In this document: one piece after another, positions 9,815 to 19,088 of the stretch
Layout of the letters: the number at the start of each line of letters is the position of its first letter
Numbering within the stretch: position 1 is the stretch's first letter
Assembly: GCA_016716535.1 (NCBI GenBank)
Contig: JADJWD010000007.1
Span: forward strand, 744,001-808,000
Reading direction: 5' to 3'
From: Betaproteobacteria bacterium
Lineage (GTDB): Bacteria > Pseudomonadota > Gammaproteobacteria > Burkholderiales > Burkholderiaceae_C
Length of the DNA stretch: 64,000 nucleotides
The notes under the pieces: model-generated
What the model was told of the DNA's origin: nothing
The model's database searches: none
What the model saw: only the letters and a program-made list of their open reading frames with translations
Program-made: the position numbers and the translations under genes

Positions 9815-11002
9815 ATGCAGCGAGCCCGGGCCGAACCGATCGGCCGCGATGACGAGGACGATCGAGACGACGGCGACAGGGCCGACGCCGCCGAGGCCTG
9901 CCTGCGCCGCGCCGCGGCGCTGCCGAAGGTGGTTCTGCACGAGCACCTCGATGGCGCACTGCGCATCGGCACGGTGCGGGCGCTGCTCGCCGAACGTGGC
10001 ATTGCGCCGCCGGCTGCCGATGAAGCGGCGCTCGCCCGCTGGTTCGACGACAACGCGCACGCCGGCAGCCTCGAGCGCTATCTCGAAGGCTTCGCGCTGA
10101 CGGTGGCGGCGATGGCCTCGCCCGAGGCGCTGGCCCGTGCGGCGCGCGAAGCGGCCGAGGACGCGCTCGCCGACGGCGCCGTGCTCGCCGAGTTCCGCAT
10201 CGCGCCGCTGTTGTTCGAGCCGTTCGGCATCGCCGGCGACGCGGTTGTCGAGGCGCTGCTGGCGGGCCTGGCGCAATGCCCGGCGCTGCCCTGCGGACTC
10301 ATCGTCTGCGCGCTGCGGCACCTGCCCGAGGCCGAGACGCTGCGCGCGGCGAGGTTGGCGCTGCGCTGGGCGGGCCGCGACGCCAGCGGCGCGGATGGGT
10401 CTGCCGGCCCGCGCGTCGTCGGCTTTGATCTCGCGGGCGCCGAGCGCGGCCACCCGTGCGGCGAACACGCCGACGCGCTGGCGCTCGTGCGCCACGCCGG
10501 CCTGCCGCTGACGCTGCACGCCGGCGAGGCCGACGCCGCCGAGCGGGTGCTCGAAGCCGCGCGCCACGGCGCGCGCCGCATCGGCCACGGCGTGCGGCTC
10601 GTCGATGCACTGGCCGACCCGGCGCGCCGGCACCTCGTCGACGAAGTGCGCGCGCTCGGCCTGCACCTCGAGGTCTGCCCGTCGAGCAACGTGCACACCG
10701 GCGCGGCAACTTCGATCGCCGCGCATCCGATCACGGCGCTGTGGCGTGCCGGCGTCAGCCTGTCGGTGCACACCGACAACCCGCTCTTCTCGCGCACGAG
10801 CATGAGCGGCGAGTTCGCGGCGCTGCTGAGCGAGACGTCGCTGACCGAGGCCGACCTGCTGACGATGACGCGGCAGGCGGCCGCGGCGACCTTTCTCGGC
10901 GCGAGCGCGCGCGAGCGGTCGCTGCGCCGCATCGACGAAGCGGCGGCCGAACTCGCACAACGCACGGAACCCACACAACCCGCACCCGGCGTTACCCGAT
11001 GA
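9815..11002 (+). CDS. add: Adenosine deaminase
   Basis: Converts adenosine and deoxyadenosine to inosine and deoxyinosine. The 395-residue protein shows the metal and catalytic residues of the family: HEHLDGALR near residue 47, TLHAGEAD with the catalytic Glu, the RIGHGVRL His, and SVHTDNPLFSRTSMSGEF near the C-terminus with the metal-ligand Asp. The ATG at 9815 is preferred; the frame is open further upstream but lies in the divergent promoter region. An unusually charged, Asp/Arg-rich 25-residue leader precedes the barrel. It overlaps cysQ by four bases (ATGA). An adenine deaminase or aminofutalosine deaminase is less likely given the island. Confidence 0.9.
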   Translation: MQRARAEPIGRDDEDDRDDGDRADAAEACLRRAAALPKVVLHEHLDGALRIGTVRALLAERGIAPPAADEAALARWFDDNAHAGSLERYLEGFALTVAAMASPEALARAAREAAEDALADGAVLAEFRIAPLLFEPFGIAGDAVVEALLAGLAQCPALPCGLIVCALRHLPEAETLRAARLALRWAGRDASGADGSAGPRVVGFDLAGAERGHPCGEHADALALVRHAGLPLTLHAGEADAAERVLEAARHGARRIGHGVRLVDALADPARRHLVDEVRALGLHLEVCPSSNVHTGAATSIAAHPITALWRAGVSLSVHTDNPLFSRTSMSGEFAALLSETSLTEADLLTMTRQAAAATFLGASARERSLRRIDEAAAELAQRTEPTQPAPGVTR

Positions 11003-11829
11003 ACATCGAATCCTTCGCGTGGACCCCGACCCTTCTCGCCACGCTGCGCGACGTGGCCGAGGCCGCCGGCGCGGCGATCCTCGCGATCTACGAAAGCGGC
11101 GATCGCCTGGCCGTGCAGCACAAGGCCGACGACTCGCCGCTCACCGAGGCCGACCTCGCCGCCGACCGCGTGATCCGCACGCAACTCGCCGCACGCTTCC
11201 CCGGCGCCGCGGTGCTCAGCGAAGAAGGCGCGCCCGAGGCCGACGCCATCGATGCGGCGGGCGGCCACTTCCTCGTCGACCCGCTCGATGGCACGAAGGA
11301 GTTCCTGGCCCGCAACGGCGAGTTCACCGTCAACATTGCCTGGGTGCGTGCCGGCCGGGTGCAGGCCGGCGTCGTGCATGCGCCGGCACTGGGCGAGTCG
11401 TTCTGGGGCGCCGCCGGGGTCGGCGCCTACAGGGCGGTGGGCGCCGGCGCAGCGAGCCCTATCCGGGTCGCGCCGCCGCCCGCGCCTGGCGCGCCGCTGC
11501 GCGTGCTGGCCAGCCGCTCACACGGCGGCGCGGCGCAGCGTGCCTATTTGGCGCGGCTGCCGCAGCCCTTCGTCTGCGTCGGCGCCGGCAGCTCGCTGAA
11601 GTTCTGCCGCGTCGCCGCCGGCGCCGCCGACTTGTACCCGCGCCTGACCGCGACGATGCCCTGGGACACCGCCGCAGGGCAGGCGGTGCTCGAAGCAGCC
11701 GGCGGTGTCGTGCTCACCGCCGAGGGCGCGCCGCTGCGCGTGCCCGCGCGGGTGCGCCAGTCGGCGAATCCGCCGTTCTTCGCCGCCAGCTGCGCCGAGC
11801 TGGCCGCTCGTGCCGCCGAGGTGCTCTGA
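10999..11829 (+). CDS. cysQ: 3'(2'),5'-bisphosphate nucleotidase CysQ
   Basis: Hydrolyses 3'-phosphoadenosine 5'-phosphate to AMP, removing a by-product of sulfate assimilation. The 276-residue protein belongs to the inositol-monophosphatase fold. Seen are DSPLTEADLAADR near residue 40, the metal loop LSEEGAPEAD, FLVDPLDGTKEFL near residue 92, GAGSSLKFCRVAAGAADLYP and WDTAAGQAVLEAAGG. ATG overlaps the add stop codon, so the pair is translationally coupled. The link to adenosine metabolism is plausible, since the product AMP feeds the same pool. Confidence 0.92.
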   Translation: MNIESFAWTPTLLATLRDVAEAAGAAILAIYESGDRLAVQHKADDSPLTEADLAADRVIRTQLAARFPGAAVLSEEGAPEADAIDAAGGHFLVDPLDGTKEFLARNGEFTVNIAWVRAGRVQAGVVHAPALGESFWGAAGVGAYRAVGAGAASPIRVAPPPAPGAPLRVLASRSHGGAAQRAYLARLPQPFVCVGAGSSLKFCRVAAGAADLYPRLTATMPWDTAAGQAVLEAAGGVVLTAEGAPLRVPARVRQSANPPFFAASCAELAARAAEVL

Positions 11830-11882
11830 GGGCGGCGCGCCGACTGGCCGGGTTCACGCGGCGGACAGGGGGCAGGCGCCCT

Positions 11883-13817
11883 TCAGCGCCGGCCGGCGCC
11901 TGCCGTGGCATCGCCATCGGGTGGCGGCAGGCTCAGCTGGTCGATGGCGATCATCGTGTGGCGCGTGCTCTGGTACGGCAGGCCGTCGACGACTTCGTCG
12001 ATGTGCATCTCCACGGGCAGCAGCAGCGGCAACGCCATCCAGTAGGTGTGCTGCCAGACGAACCGGCGCACCGAGCCGTCGCTGCGCTGGCTCGTGCCGC
12101 GCAACTCCACCTCGACCTTCAGCGACGGCAGCAGATCGGGCAGGCCGCGTGGTGCGCGCACCGAGTCCCCGCTCGAGCGCAGCTGGCCGGAGAGCGCCAC
12201 CACCTCGGTGCGGCCGCTGGCTTCGCGGATGCGCACGGTGGTCTCGAATGCCTGCGTCACGCCGGCGCCACGTTGCGCCACCTCCAGCAGCGGAATCGGC
12301 GGCGCGTAGTCGATCCACGCGCCCGTGTGCTCGTCGTTGCCGCCGCGCCGCTGGCCGGCCGCGTCGAGCCGCTGGCGGCCGTCATTGACCCACAGCGAGC
12401 CGTCGGTCTCGATGCGGTCGACCTGCCAGATGTAGTCGGTGACGCCGCCCGACCCGAAGTAGTCGGTCTTCTGGTAGCGGAAGCGGTCGCCCTCGGCGAA
12501 GCCGGTGGCGTTGCGGCGGGGGTTCGGCGCGCGTCGGCGCCCGGCGGCGGCTCCCCAGCGTACCGTCTCTTCGACGCGCAGCCGTGCCAGCGCCTCGGAA
12601 ACGTCGGTGCCGGCGCCGCCCGCGCCTTGGCCCTCGCCCCAGGCGCTGCCGGTGCGCGGCGGCGGACGTGGCAGGCCATCGGCCGGGCCGGGCGTCGTCG
12701 GCGTGCTGGCGGTGGCGCTGCGCGCCAGATCGAGAAGGCGCTGCCGCGCCTGGTGGACGTGGCGGCCCGCGGGGAAGCGGTTGAGGTAGGCGAGGACATC
12801 TGCACCGTCGCGCGAGTCGCGTGCGGCCTGCCACAGCGCGTCGTCGTGCGCGGCCTGGGCCATCTGAGCCGTCGGCGAGGCCGGCGTGGCCTGGGGGGCT
12901 GTCTGTGTCGACGACGCCGTTGGTGATGTCGGCGCTGCCGGCACGGATGCCACCTGCATCGACGCTGCTGGCGCTGGCACGGCGCCGGTCGCCTCGGGCG
13001 CGCCCGCATGCGGCGCATGGAAGTAGAAGTCGCCCACCAGCGCCGAGGCTTCCCACGGCATCTGCTTGTTGCCCGAGGCGCGCAGCACGCCGGCGCGTAC
13101 CCGCTTGAACACGTCCTCCACCTTCAGTCCACGTTGACGCATGGCCTCCAGCAAGTGCGTCGTGTACAGCCCGTTCTTGGCGCCCGCGCGCGAGGTGTCG
13201 AAGGCCACCGAGCCCGGCGCGGTGGCGTAGGCGACGAGCGTGCCCACCGGTGCGTCCATCTGCGCCAGGCCCTGCTGCTGGCTGCGCACGCTGCGCACGA
13301 ACGGGTTGTTGCGGCAGGCGTCGAGGATGACGATGTGGGTGCCGTTGCCGGCCGATTCCATCTTGTCGAGCACGGCCTGTGCATCGACTGCCGCATAGGC
13401 CACCTCGTCCTCGTGCACGATGTGGCTGCGCACCGGGACCAGGTAGTTGCGGCCCTTGATCTGCACGCCGTGCCCGGCGAAGTAGAACAGGCCCGCGCCG
13501 CCACTGCCGGCGGTCTTCAGCCGCTCGCCGAACTCGCGCAGCGCGAGGTGGAACTGGCGCTGGTCGACATCGGTGAGCAGCGTCACCGCGAAGCCGGCGT
13601 CGCGCAGCGCGCCAGCCATGTCGCGCGCGTCGTTGATCGGGTTGGCGAGCGGCGCGTCGGCGTAGGCGTTGTTGCCGATCACCAGTGCGACGCGGCGCGC
13701 CGCCTCGGCGGCGCCGCCGGTACCGGCGGCGGGCGCTTGTGCCCACGCCGTGGCAAGCCAAGCCATTGCCGCGCAGAACACGGCCAGCAACCGGATCGAT
13801 CGCGCCACCTGGAGCAT
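11883..13817 (-). CDS. Caspase-family (C14) protein with beta-rich C-terminal domain
   Basis: Predicted secreted or periplasmic cysteine peptidase. The 644-residue protein has a signal peptide ending near LATAWAQ (residues 1-27), then a C14 caspase-like domain at about 40-290. It starts with RRVALVIGNNAYADAPL and carries the His in FYFAGHGVQIKG (His116) and the Cys in IVILDACRNNPF (Cys168). An Ala/Pro/Thr-rich linker (about 290-370) is followed by a short helical repeat (HDDALWQAARDSRDGADVLA) and, from about 470, a beta-rich domain (RFRYQKTDYFGSGG, GSLWVNDGRQRL) that I cannot assign. The start at 13817 is chosen for the signal peptide. Substrate and role are unknown. Confidence 0.85.
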   Translation of the reverse strand: MLQVARSIRLLAVFCAAMAWLATAWAQAPAAGTGGAAEAARRVALVIGNNAYADAPLANPINDARDMAGALRDAGFAVTLLTDVDQRQFHLALREFGERLKTAGSGGAGLFYFAGHGVQIKGRNYLVPVRSHIVHEDEVAYAAVDAQAVLDKMESAGNGTHIVILDACRNNPFVRSVRSQQQGLAQMDAPVGTLVAYATAPGSVAFDTSRAGAKNGLYTTHLLEAMRQRGLKVEDVFKRVRAGVLRASGNKQMPWEASALVGDFYFHAPHAGAPEATGAVPAPAASMQVASVPAAPTSPTASSTQTAPQATPASPTAQMAQAAHDDALWQAARDSRDGADVLAYLNRFPAGRHVHQARQRLLDLARSATASTPTTPGPADGLPRPPPRTGSAWGEGQGAGGAGTDVSEALARLRVEETVRWGAAAGRRRAPNPRRNATGFAEGDRFRYQKTDYFGSGGVTDYIWQVDRIETDGSLWVNDGRQRLDAAGQRRGGNDEHTGAWIDYAPPIPLLEVAQRGAGVTQAFETTVRIREASGRTEVVALSGQLRSSGDSVRAPRGLPDLLPSLKVEVELRGTSQRSDGSVRRFVWQHTYWMALPLLLPVEMHIDEVVDGLPYQSTRHTMIAIDQLSLPPPDGDATAGAGRR

Positions 13818-14009
13818 GACGCCGACATTGTTGATGAGCCACGCCGTCGCTTGCGGGTGCAAGAGCCGCGCCGTCCGCCATCTCGGGGAAAACCCCGGTC
13901 GCGCCGATGGAGGCGAAGGCCACGTCGCCCCGGCGGACGCCAGGGGCCGAAGCTGCCCGGAGGGTCGCCGCGAGTGCCCGCCGGCGCGCAAACGGGCCAC
14001 CGCAGGCGC

Positions 14010-14594
14010 TCACGATCCGGGTCGGCTCGAGGGGCTCGGGCTGCGCGGCGGGCCGGGTTCGCCCGGAGGACCGGAACTGTTCGAGGTGTCCGGCGTGCCC
14101 GCGGCGCTCGCGGAGCCCGCGGCCGCCGCCCCGCCGGCCGCCAGCCGCTGCGCCGCGGCGTGGATCGCGCGGCGGATGCGCGGATAGGTGCCGCAGCGGC
14201 AAAGCTGCGGCTGCATCGCCGCGTCGATGTCGGCGTCGCTCGGCTTTGCATTCCCGGCGAGCAGCGCGGTCGCGGCCATGATCTGGCCGCCCTGGCAGTA
14301 GCCGCACTGCACGACATCGACCTCGAGCCACGCCGCGCGCACCGCGTCGGCCGCCGGGCCGGCGAGGCCCTCGATCGTCGTCACCTCGCGCGCGCCGAGG
14401 GCCGACAGCGGCGTGACGCACGCGTAGGCCGGCCGGCCGTCGATGTGCACGAGGCAGGCGCCGCACTGCGCGATGCCGCATCCGTACTTCGTGCCGGTGA
14501 GCTTCAGCTCGCCGCGCAGCAGCCACAGCAGCGGCGTGTCGGGCTCGGCGGCGGCGGCGTGCGCGAGGCCGTTGATCTTGACGGTGATGGTCAT
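14010..14594 (-). CDS. Molybdenum hydroxylase 2Fe-2S subunit (IorA-like)
   Basis: Small iron-sulfur subunit of an isoquinoline 1-oxidoreductase or aldehyde-oxidase type enzyme; it carries electrons from the molybdenum site. The 194-residue protein shows the plant-type cluster (KYGCGIAQCGACLVHIDG, then the fourth Cys in YACVTPL) and the second cluster (VVQCGYCQGGQIMAATALL and PQLCRCGTYPRIRRAI). The core ends near residue 152; a 40-residue Gly/Ser/Pro tail of unknown use follows. The ATG at 14594 is 25 bases after the large-subunit stop. The physiological substrate cannot be read from sequence. Confidence 0.93.
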   Translation of the reverse strand: MTITVKINGLAHAAAAEPDTPLLWLLRGELKLTGTKYGCGIAQCGACLVHIDGRPAYACVTPLSALGAREVTTIEGLAGPAADAVRAAWLEVDVVQCGYCQGGQIMAATALLAGNAKPSDADIDAAMQPQLCRCGTYPRIRRAIHAAAQRLAAGGAAAAGSASAAGTPDTSNSSGPPGEPGPPRSPSPSSRPGS

Positions 14595-14619
14595 GGGCTG
14601 TCGCAACGAGAGGGCGTCG

Positions 14620-16911
14620 TCACGCCCTGGCGGCGCCCAGCCGCAGCGGCAACGCGCGCAGCCGCTGGCCGGTGAGCGCGAAGAGTGCGTTGCCAACCGC
14701 CGGCGCGACGGTCGGCACGCCCGGCTCGCCGACCCCTTCGGGCGGCGCGGCGCTGGCGACGACGTGCGTCTCGATGACCGGGCAGTCGGCGAAGCGCACG
14801 AGCGGCTGGTCGTGGAAGTTCGACGGCCGCACGCCGCCCGCGTCGATCTCGATGTCGCCGTGCAGCGCCGCCGTGAGGCCGAAGACGACGGCGCCTTCCA
14901 TCTGCTGGCGGATGTGGTTGGGGTTCACGGCCAGCCCGCAGTCGATGGCGCAGACGACGCGGTGCACGCGGATCACCTGCGCCGGCGATATCGACACCTC
15001 CGCCACCTGCGCGACGACGCTGCCGAAGCTCTCGTGCAGCGCCACGCCGCGCGCCACGCGCGCGCCGTCGGGTGCAGCCGGTGGCGGTGTGCCCCAGCCG
15101 GCCTTCTCGGCCGCCAGGCGCAGCACGGCGGCGTGGCGCGGGTGGTTCGGCAGCAGCGCCAGCCTGAAGGCCACCGGGTCGGCACCGGCGCTCGCGGCCA
15201 GTTCGTCGACGAAGCTCTCGACGAAGAACGCCTGGTGCGAATGCCCGACCGAGCGCCAGAAGCCCACCGGCACCGGCAGTTCGACGACGGCGTGCGCGAT
15301 GCGCGCCGCCGGCCACTCGTAGGGTTGGTCGAAGGCGCCTTCGCTCGTCGTTTTGTCCCGTGGCAGCGCGGGCAGGCCGAAGGTGCGCTCGAGCATCTGC
15401 GCCGCCGGCGCCTGGCCGGCCGAGAGGCACGTCAGCGCGAGCAGCCGGCCGCCGGCGTCGAAGCCGGCCACGAGGCGCGCCGCGCAGGCCGGGCGATAGA
15501 AGTCGTGCCGCAGGTCCTCTTCGCGCGTCCAGAAGGTCTGCACCGGCGCGCCGCCGGGCGCGCGGCGCGCGATCGCCGCCGCCTGCGCGACGAAGTCCGA
15601 TTCGAGCCGGCGGCCGAACCCACCGCCGAGCCACGGCACGTGCATCTCGACCTCGGCCTCGCGAAGGCCGAGCACGCGCGCGGCGGCGCGCCGCGCGAGG
15701 TCGGGCGCCTGCGTGCCGGCCCAGATGCGGGCGCGGCCATCCTTCAATTGCACGGTGCAGTTGATCGGCTCCGCCGCCGCGTGCGCGAGCCACGGCGCCG
15801 TGTACTCGGCGCGCACGGTCCGCGCGGCGCCGCCCAGCGCCGCCTCGGCGTCGCCGCGGTCGAGGAAGGCAGTGCCGCCGCCGCCGTCGAGCCGCTCGCG
15901 CAGGCGCGCCATCGCCTGGGCGCTGCTCAGCGCCGCGGCCGCCGGCGCCTCGTCCCAGGTGACGTCGACGGCGCGCGCCGCCTTCAGCGCGTGCCACGGC
16001 GTGTCGGCGATCACCGCGACGCCGGCCGCGCCGCCGTGGAAACCGTCGATCGCGAAGACGCTTTTGACGCCGGGCAGCGCCATCGCCTTGGCGCCGGCCA
16101 GGCTCGCGACCTTGCCGCCGAAGGTGCGCGCTTGCACGACGGTGGCGTAGAGCATGCCGGGCAGCACGACATCGGCACCGAAGCCCGGGCGCCCTTCGAT
16201 CTTGGCGCGCGCCTCGAGCCGCGGCACCTCGCGGCCGATCAGGCGGAACTGCGCCGGGGCCTTCAGCGCCACACGCTTGGGCAACGGCAGCGCCGCGGCG
16301 GCGGCGACGAGGTCGCCGAAGCGCAATGAGCGGCCCGAAGGCGCATGCGTCACCTGCCCGGCCGCGACCTGGATCTCGCCGGCCGGCACCGACCAGCGCG
16401 CCGCCGCGGCGGCGACGAGCATCGCGCGCGCCGAGGCGCCGGCCTCGCGCATCGGCTGCCACAGGTCCTTCACGCTCGACGAGCCGCCGGTGACCATGAA
16501 GCCGAATTCGCGCGTCACCTTGGCCGTCATCCAGCCGGCGAATCGGTGCAGCGCGCCTTGTTCGTCGGGGTGGCCCGGCAGGCCGTCGACGGCGACGGCG
16601 ACGTTGTTGTAGATGGCGTCGATCGGCGCCGGCTCGACCTGCACGCGCGCGAAGTCGGCGTCCAGTTCCTCGGCCAGCAGCATCGCCGCGGCGGTGTGGA
16701 TGCCCTGGCCCATCTCGCTGCGCGGCACGACGACGCTGACGAGGTCGTCGGTGCCGATGCGCACCCAGCCGTTCAGCGGCAGCCGGCCGCCGGCGGCGGG
16801 CAGCGGTTCGACGGTGGTCAGCCGCTGGCGCGGCGGCAGCAGCGACCAGCCGAGCACGAGCGCGCCGGCCGCACCGAAGGTGCCGAGGACGACGCGCCGG
16901 GTGGTGCCCAT
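14620..16911 (-). CDS. Molybdenum hydroxylase large subunit (IorB-like)
   Basis: Molybdopterin-binding catalytic subunit, 763 residues, of the IorB type in which two aldehyde-oxidase Mo-binding domains follow one another. A twin-arginine-type leader (TRRVVLGTFGAAGALVLGW) suggests Tat export of the folded complex, as is typical of IorB. Landmarks are PRSEMGQGIHTAAAMLLAEE near residue 65, PWLGGGFGRRLESDF, VGFWRSVGHSHQAFFVESF, and GVGEPGVPTVAPAVGNALFA with the conserved Glu near the C-terminus. It is the upstream gene of the pair with the Fe-S subunit. No maturation (XdhC-like) gene is in the window. Confidence 0.92.
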   Translation of the reverse strand: MGTTRRVVLGTFGAAGALVLGWSLLPPRQRLTTVEPLPAAGGRLPLNGWVRIGTDDLVSVVVPRSEMGQGIHTAAAMLLAEELDADFARVQVEPAPIDAIYNNVAVAVDGLPGHPDEQGALHRFAGWMTAKVTREFGFMVTGGSSSVKDLWQPMREAGASARAMLVAAAAARWSVPAGEIQVAAGQVTHAPSGRSLRFGDLVAAAAALPLPKRVALKAPAQFRLIGREVPRLEARAKIEGRPGFGADVVLPGMLYATVVQARTFGGKVASLAGAKAMALPGVKSVFAIDGFHGGAAGVAVIADTPWHALKAARAVDVTWDEAPAAAALSSAQAMARLRERLDGGGGTAFLDRGDAEAALGGAARTVRAEYTAPWLAHAAAEPINCTVQLKDGRARIWAGTQAPDLARRAAARVLGLREAEVEMHVPWLGGGFGRRLESDFVAQAAAIARRAPGGAPVQTFWTREEDLRHDFYRPACAARLVAGFDAGGRLLALTCLSAGQAPAAQMLERTFGLPALPRDKTTSEGAFDQPYEWPAARIAHAVVELPVPVGFWRSVGHSHQAFFVESFVDELAASAGADPVAFRLALLPNHPRHAAVLRLAAEKAGWGTPPPAAPDGARVARGVALHESFGSVVAQVAEVSISPAQVIRVHRVVCAIDCGLAVNPNHIRQQMEGAVVFGLTAALHGDIEIDAGGVRPSNFHDQPLVRFADCPVIETHVVASAAPPEGVGEPGVPTVAPAVGNALFALTGQRLRALPLRLGAARA

Positions 16912-16993
16912 CGGCCCACGATACCGCCTCTAACACGCCAGCGTCCCGCGCGTGCCACCAAAGGGTTCGCCGAACGCGGGTACGCTTGCGGAC

Positions 16994-18616
16994 ATGAGCC
17001 TTCTCGAAGACCGCCTCTCGCGGCTCGGCGCCACGCGCCTGGCGGGCATGCGCCGCGGCGTCGAGAAGGAAAGCCTGCGCTCACTGCCGGCCGGCGGCCT
17101 GGCGCTGACGCCGCACCCGCCGGCGCTGGGCGCGCCGCTGACGCACCCGCGCATCACCACCGACTACAGCGAAAGCCAGCTCGAGCTGATCACCGGCGTG
17201 CATGCGGACGCCGAGCACTGCCAGGCCGAGCTCGTCGAGATCCACCAGTTCGTCTACCAGACGCTGGCGCCGCTGGGCGACGAGCGGCTGTGGGTCGGCA
17301 GCATGCCGTGCGGCCTGCCGACCGACGAGACGATCCCGCTCGGCCGCTATGGCAGCAGCAACGTCGGCCGCGCCAAGAGCGTGTACCGCATGGGCCTGGG
17401 GCACCGCTACGGCCGGCGCATGCAGACGATCTCGGGCATCCACTACAACTGGTCGCTGCCGGGCTTGAGCAGCGACGAGTACTTCGCGCTGATCCGCAAC
17501 TTCCGCCGGCAGTCGTTCTTGCTGCTGCTGCTGTTCGGCGCCTCGCCGGCGCTGTGCGGCAGCTTCGTCGCCGGGCGCGAGCACGGTCTTCAACCTTTGC
17601 TGCCGGCCGGCGCCTCGGCCCCGGCGCGCGCAGCGGCGGCCGCCGAAGGCCCTGCCGAGAGCCCCACCGGCTCGCTGCATCTGCCCGACGCGACCAGCCT
17701 GCGCATGGGGCGGCTCGGCTACCAGAGCGACGCGCAGGCGAAGATCGCCGTCAGCTACAACAGCCTGGACAGTTATGCCGCCTCGCTGCACGACGCGCTG
17801 ACGCAGCCCTATCCGCCGTACGTGGCGATCGGCATCCGCAACCTCGGCGGCGAGTACAACCAGCTCGCGACGACGCTGTTGCAGATCGAGAACGAGTTCT
17901 ACGGCACGATCCGCCCCAAGCGCGTCATCGCCAGCGGCGAGCGGCCGCTGCACGCGCTGCGCCAGCGCGGCGTCGAGTACGTCGAGGTGCGCTGCATGGA
18001 CCTCGACCCGTTCGAGCCGGTGGGCATCGGCGCGAGCACGATGCGCTTTCTCGACGTCTTCCTGCTGCACTGCCTGCTGACGGACAGCGCGCCGGACACG
18101 CCCGACGAGATCGCCGCACTCGGCCGCAACCAGCAGCGCGCGGCCGCCACGGGCCGCCAGCGCGCGCTGCGGCTGGAGCGGCCCGGCGCCGGCGGCAAGC
18201 TGCGCGAGGCCGACCTCTTCGAGTGGGCGCACGAGATCGTCGAGCAGTGCGCGCCGATCGCCGCGGCGCTGGACGGCGTGCTCGGCCCGGGTGCCGGCGG
18301 TGAAGCGAGCCGCTACCGCGACGCGCTGGCCGCGGCGCGCGCCGCGCTCGCGTCGCCGGCCACGCTGCCCTCGGCGCGCGTGCTGGCGACGATCACGCAG
18401 GACTTCGGCGGCAGCTACACCGCCTTCGTGCGCGCGATGTCGGAGCGCGCGCGTGTGCACCACGCGGCGCTGCCGTGGACGCGCGAGCAGCAGGCGCGCT
18501 ACGAGGCGATGGCGTTCGAGTCGCTGCGCGAGCGCCAGGCCATCGAGGCGGCCGACGCGGTGGACTTCGAGACCTGGCGCCGGGCGTATCTCGATCCGGG
18601 GCGGCTGGGGGCCTAG
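16994..18616 (+). CDS. gshA: Glutamate-cysteine ligase
   Basis: First step of glutathione synthesis: ATP-dependent joining of glutamate and cysteine. The 540-residue protein is the proteobacterial (E. coli type) class. Seen are RRGVEKESLR near residue 22, the TDYSESQLELITG block, the SMPCGLPTDETIPLGRYG loop, SGIHYNWSLP, SYNSLDSYAASLHDAL and YVEVRCMDLDPFEPVGI. ATG 16994 is chosen over the upstream in-frame ATG because family similarity begins at MSLLEDRLSRLG. The gene faces the molybdenum hydroxylase pair across 82 bases and ends overlapping a convergent small gene. Confidence 0.93.
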   Translation: MSLLEDRLSRLGATRLAGMRRGVEKESLRSLPAGGLALTPHPPALGAPLTHPRITTDYSESQLELITGVHADAEHCQAELVEIHQFVYQTLAPLGDERLWVGSMPCGLPTDETIPLGRYGSSNVGRAKSVYRMGLGHRYGRRMQTISGIHYNWSLPGLSSDEYFALIRNFRRQSFLLLLLFGASPALCGSFVAGREHGLQPLLPAGASAPARAAAAAEGPAESPTGSLHLPDATSLRMGRLGYQSDAQAKIAVSYNSLDSYAASLHDALTQPYPPYVAIGIRNLGGEYNQLATTLLQIENEFYGTIRPKRVIASGERPLHALRQRGVEYVEVRCMDLDPFEPVGIGASTMRFLDVFLLHCLLTDSAPDTPDEIAALGRNQQRAAATGRQRALRLERPGAGGKLREADLFEWAHEIVEQCAPIAAALDGVLGPGAGGEASRYRDALAAARAALASPATLPSARVLATITQDFGGSYTAFVRAMSERARVHHAALPWTREQQARYEAMAFESLRERQAIEAADAVDFETWRRAYLDPGRLGA

Positions 18617-18957
18617 CCCGCCGGCAGCAGGTCGCCCGGCAGCGTGACGCGGCCGTCGGCTTCGAGCGTCACGTCGAGCTCGAAGGCGCTCGGTACGGCC
18701 GCGGCCAGTTCCGGCTCGGCGGCGCGAGCGACATCGCTGTGTGCTTGCCCGCTCCGCCGCCACGACTCGCGCAGACGCAGCAACTCACGCAACGCTTCGG
18801 TGGGCACGGCGCGCACGCCGACCATCTGCACGTCGGCGCCGCTGCGCAGTTCGAGCGACGACAGCCAGTAGCTGCCGTTGCCGGGCGCCTTGGCGGGCGT
18901 TGCCGCGGCGGCGGCCAGTTCGGGTTCGACGGAGCGGGCAGCGGGGTCCATGAGCAT
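18613..18957 (-). CDS. Hypothetical protein, 114 residues
   Basis: Small soluble protein of unrecognised family, convergent with gshA and overlapping its stop codon by three bases. It reads as an Ala/Glu-rich N-terminal segment, a core (SYWLSSLELRSGADVQMVG, then TEALRELLRLRESWRRSGQA) and a beta-like tail (FELDVTLEADGRVTLPGDLL). No signal peptide, Cys pair or membrane segment. The start at 18957 gives two closely spaced Met codons; no good ribosome-binding site was seen. It is divergent from oxyR, 131 bases away. The composition looks like real coding sequence, but nothing shows its job. Confidence 0.6.
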   Translation of the reverse strand: MLMDPAARSVEPELAAAAATPAKAPGNGSYWLSSLELRSGADVQMVGVRAVPTEALRELLRLRESWRRSGQAHSDVARAAEPELAAAVPSAFELDVTLEADGRVTLPGDLLPAG

Positions 18958-19088
18958 GTGAATTGCAGCCCGCGCATGACTCCTTGTCACCCCACCGCGG
19001 TCTAGTTGCCGAACCGCGCAACACCACGGCTGGCGGTCGCCCGTCGGGCTCGGCAGGAGGCCCCCAGGCGCGGCCTGACAATACCCGC

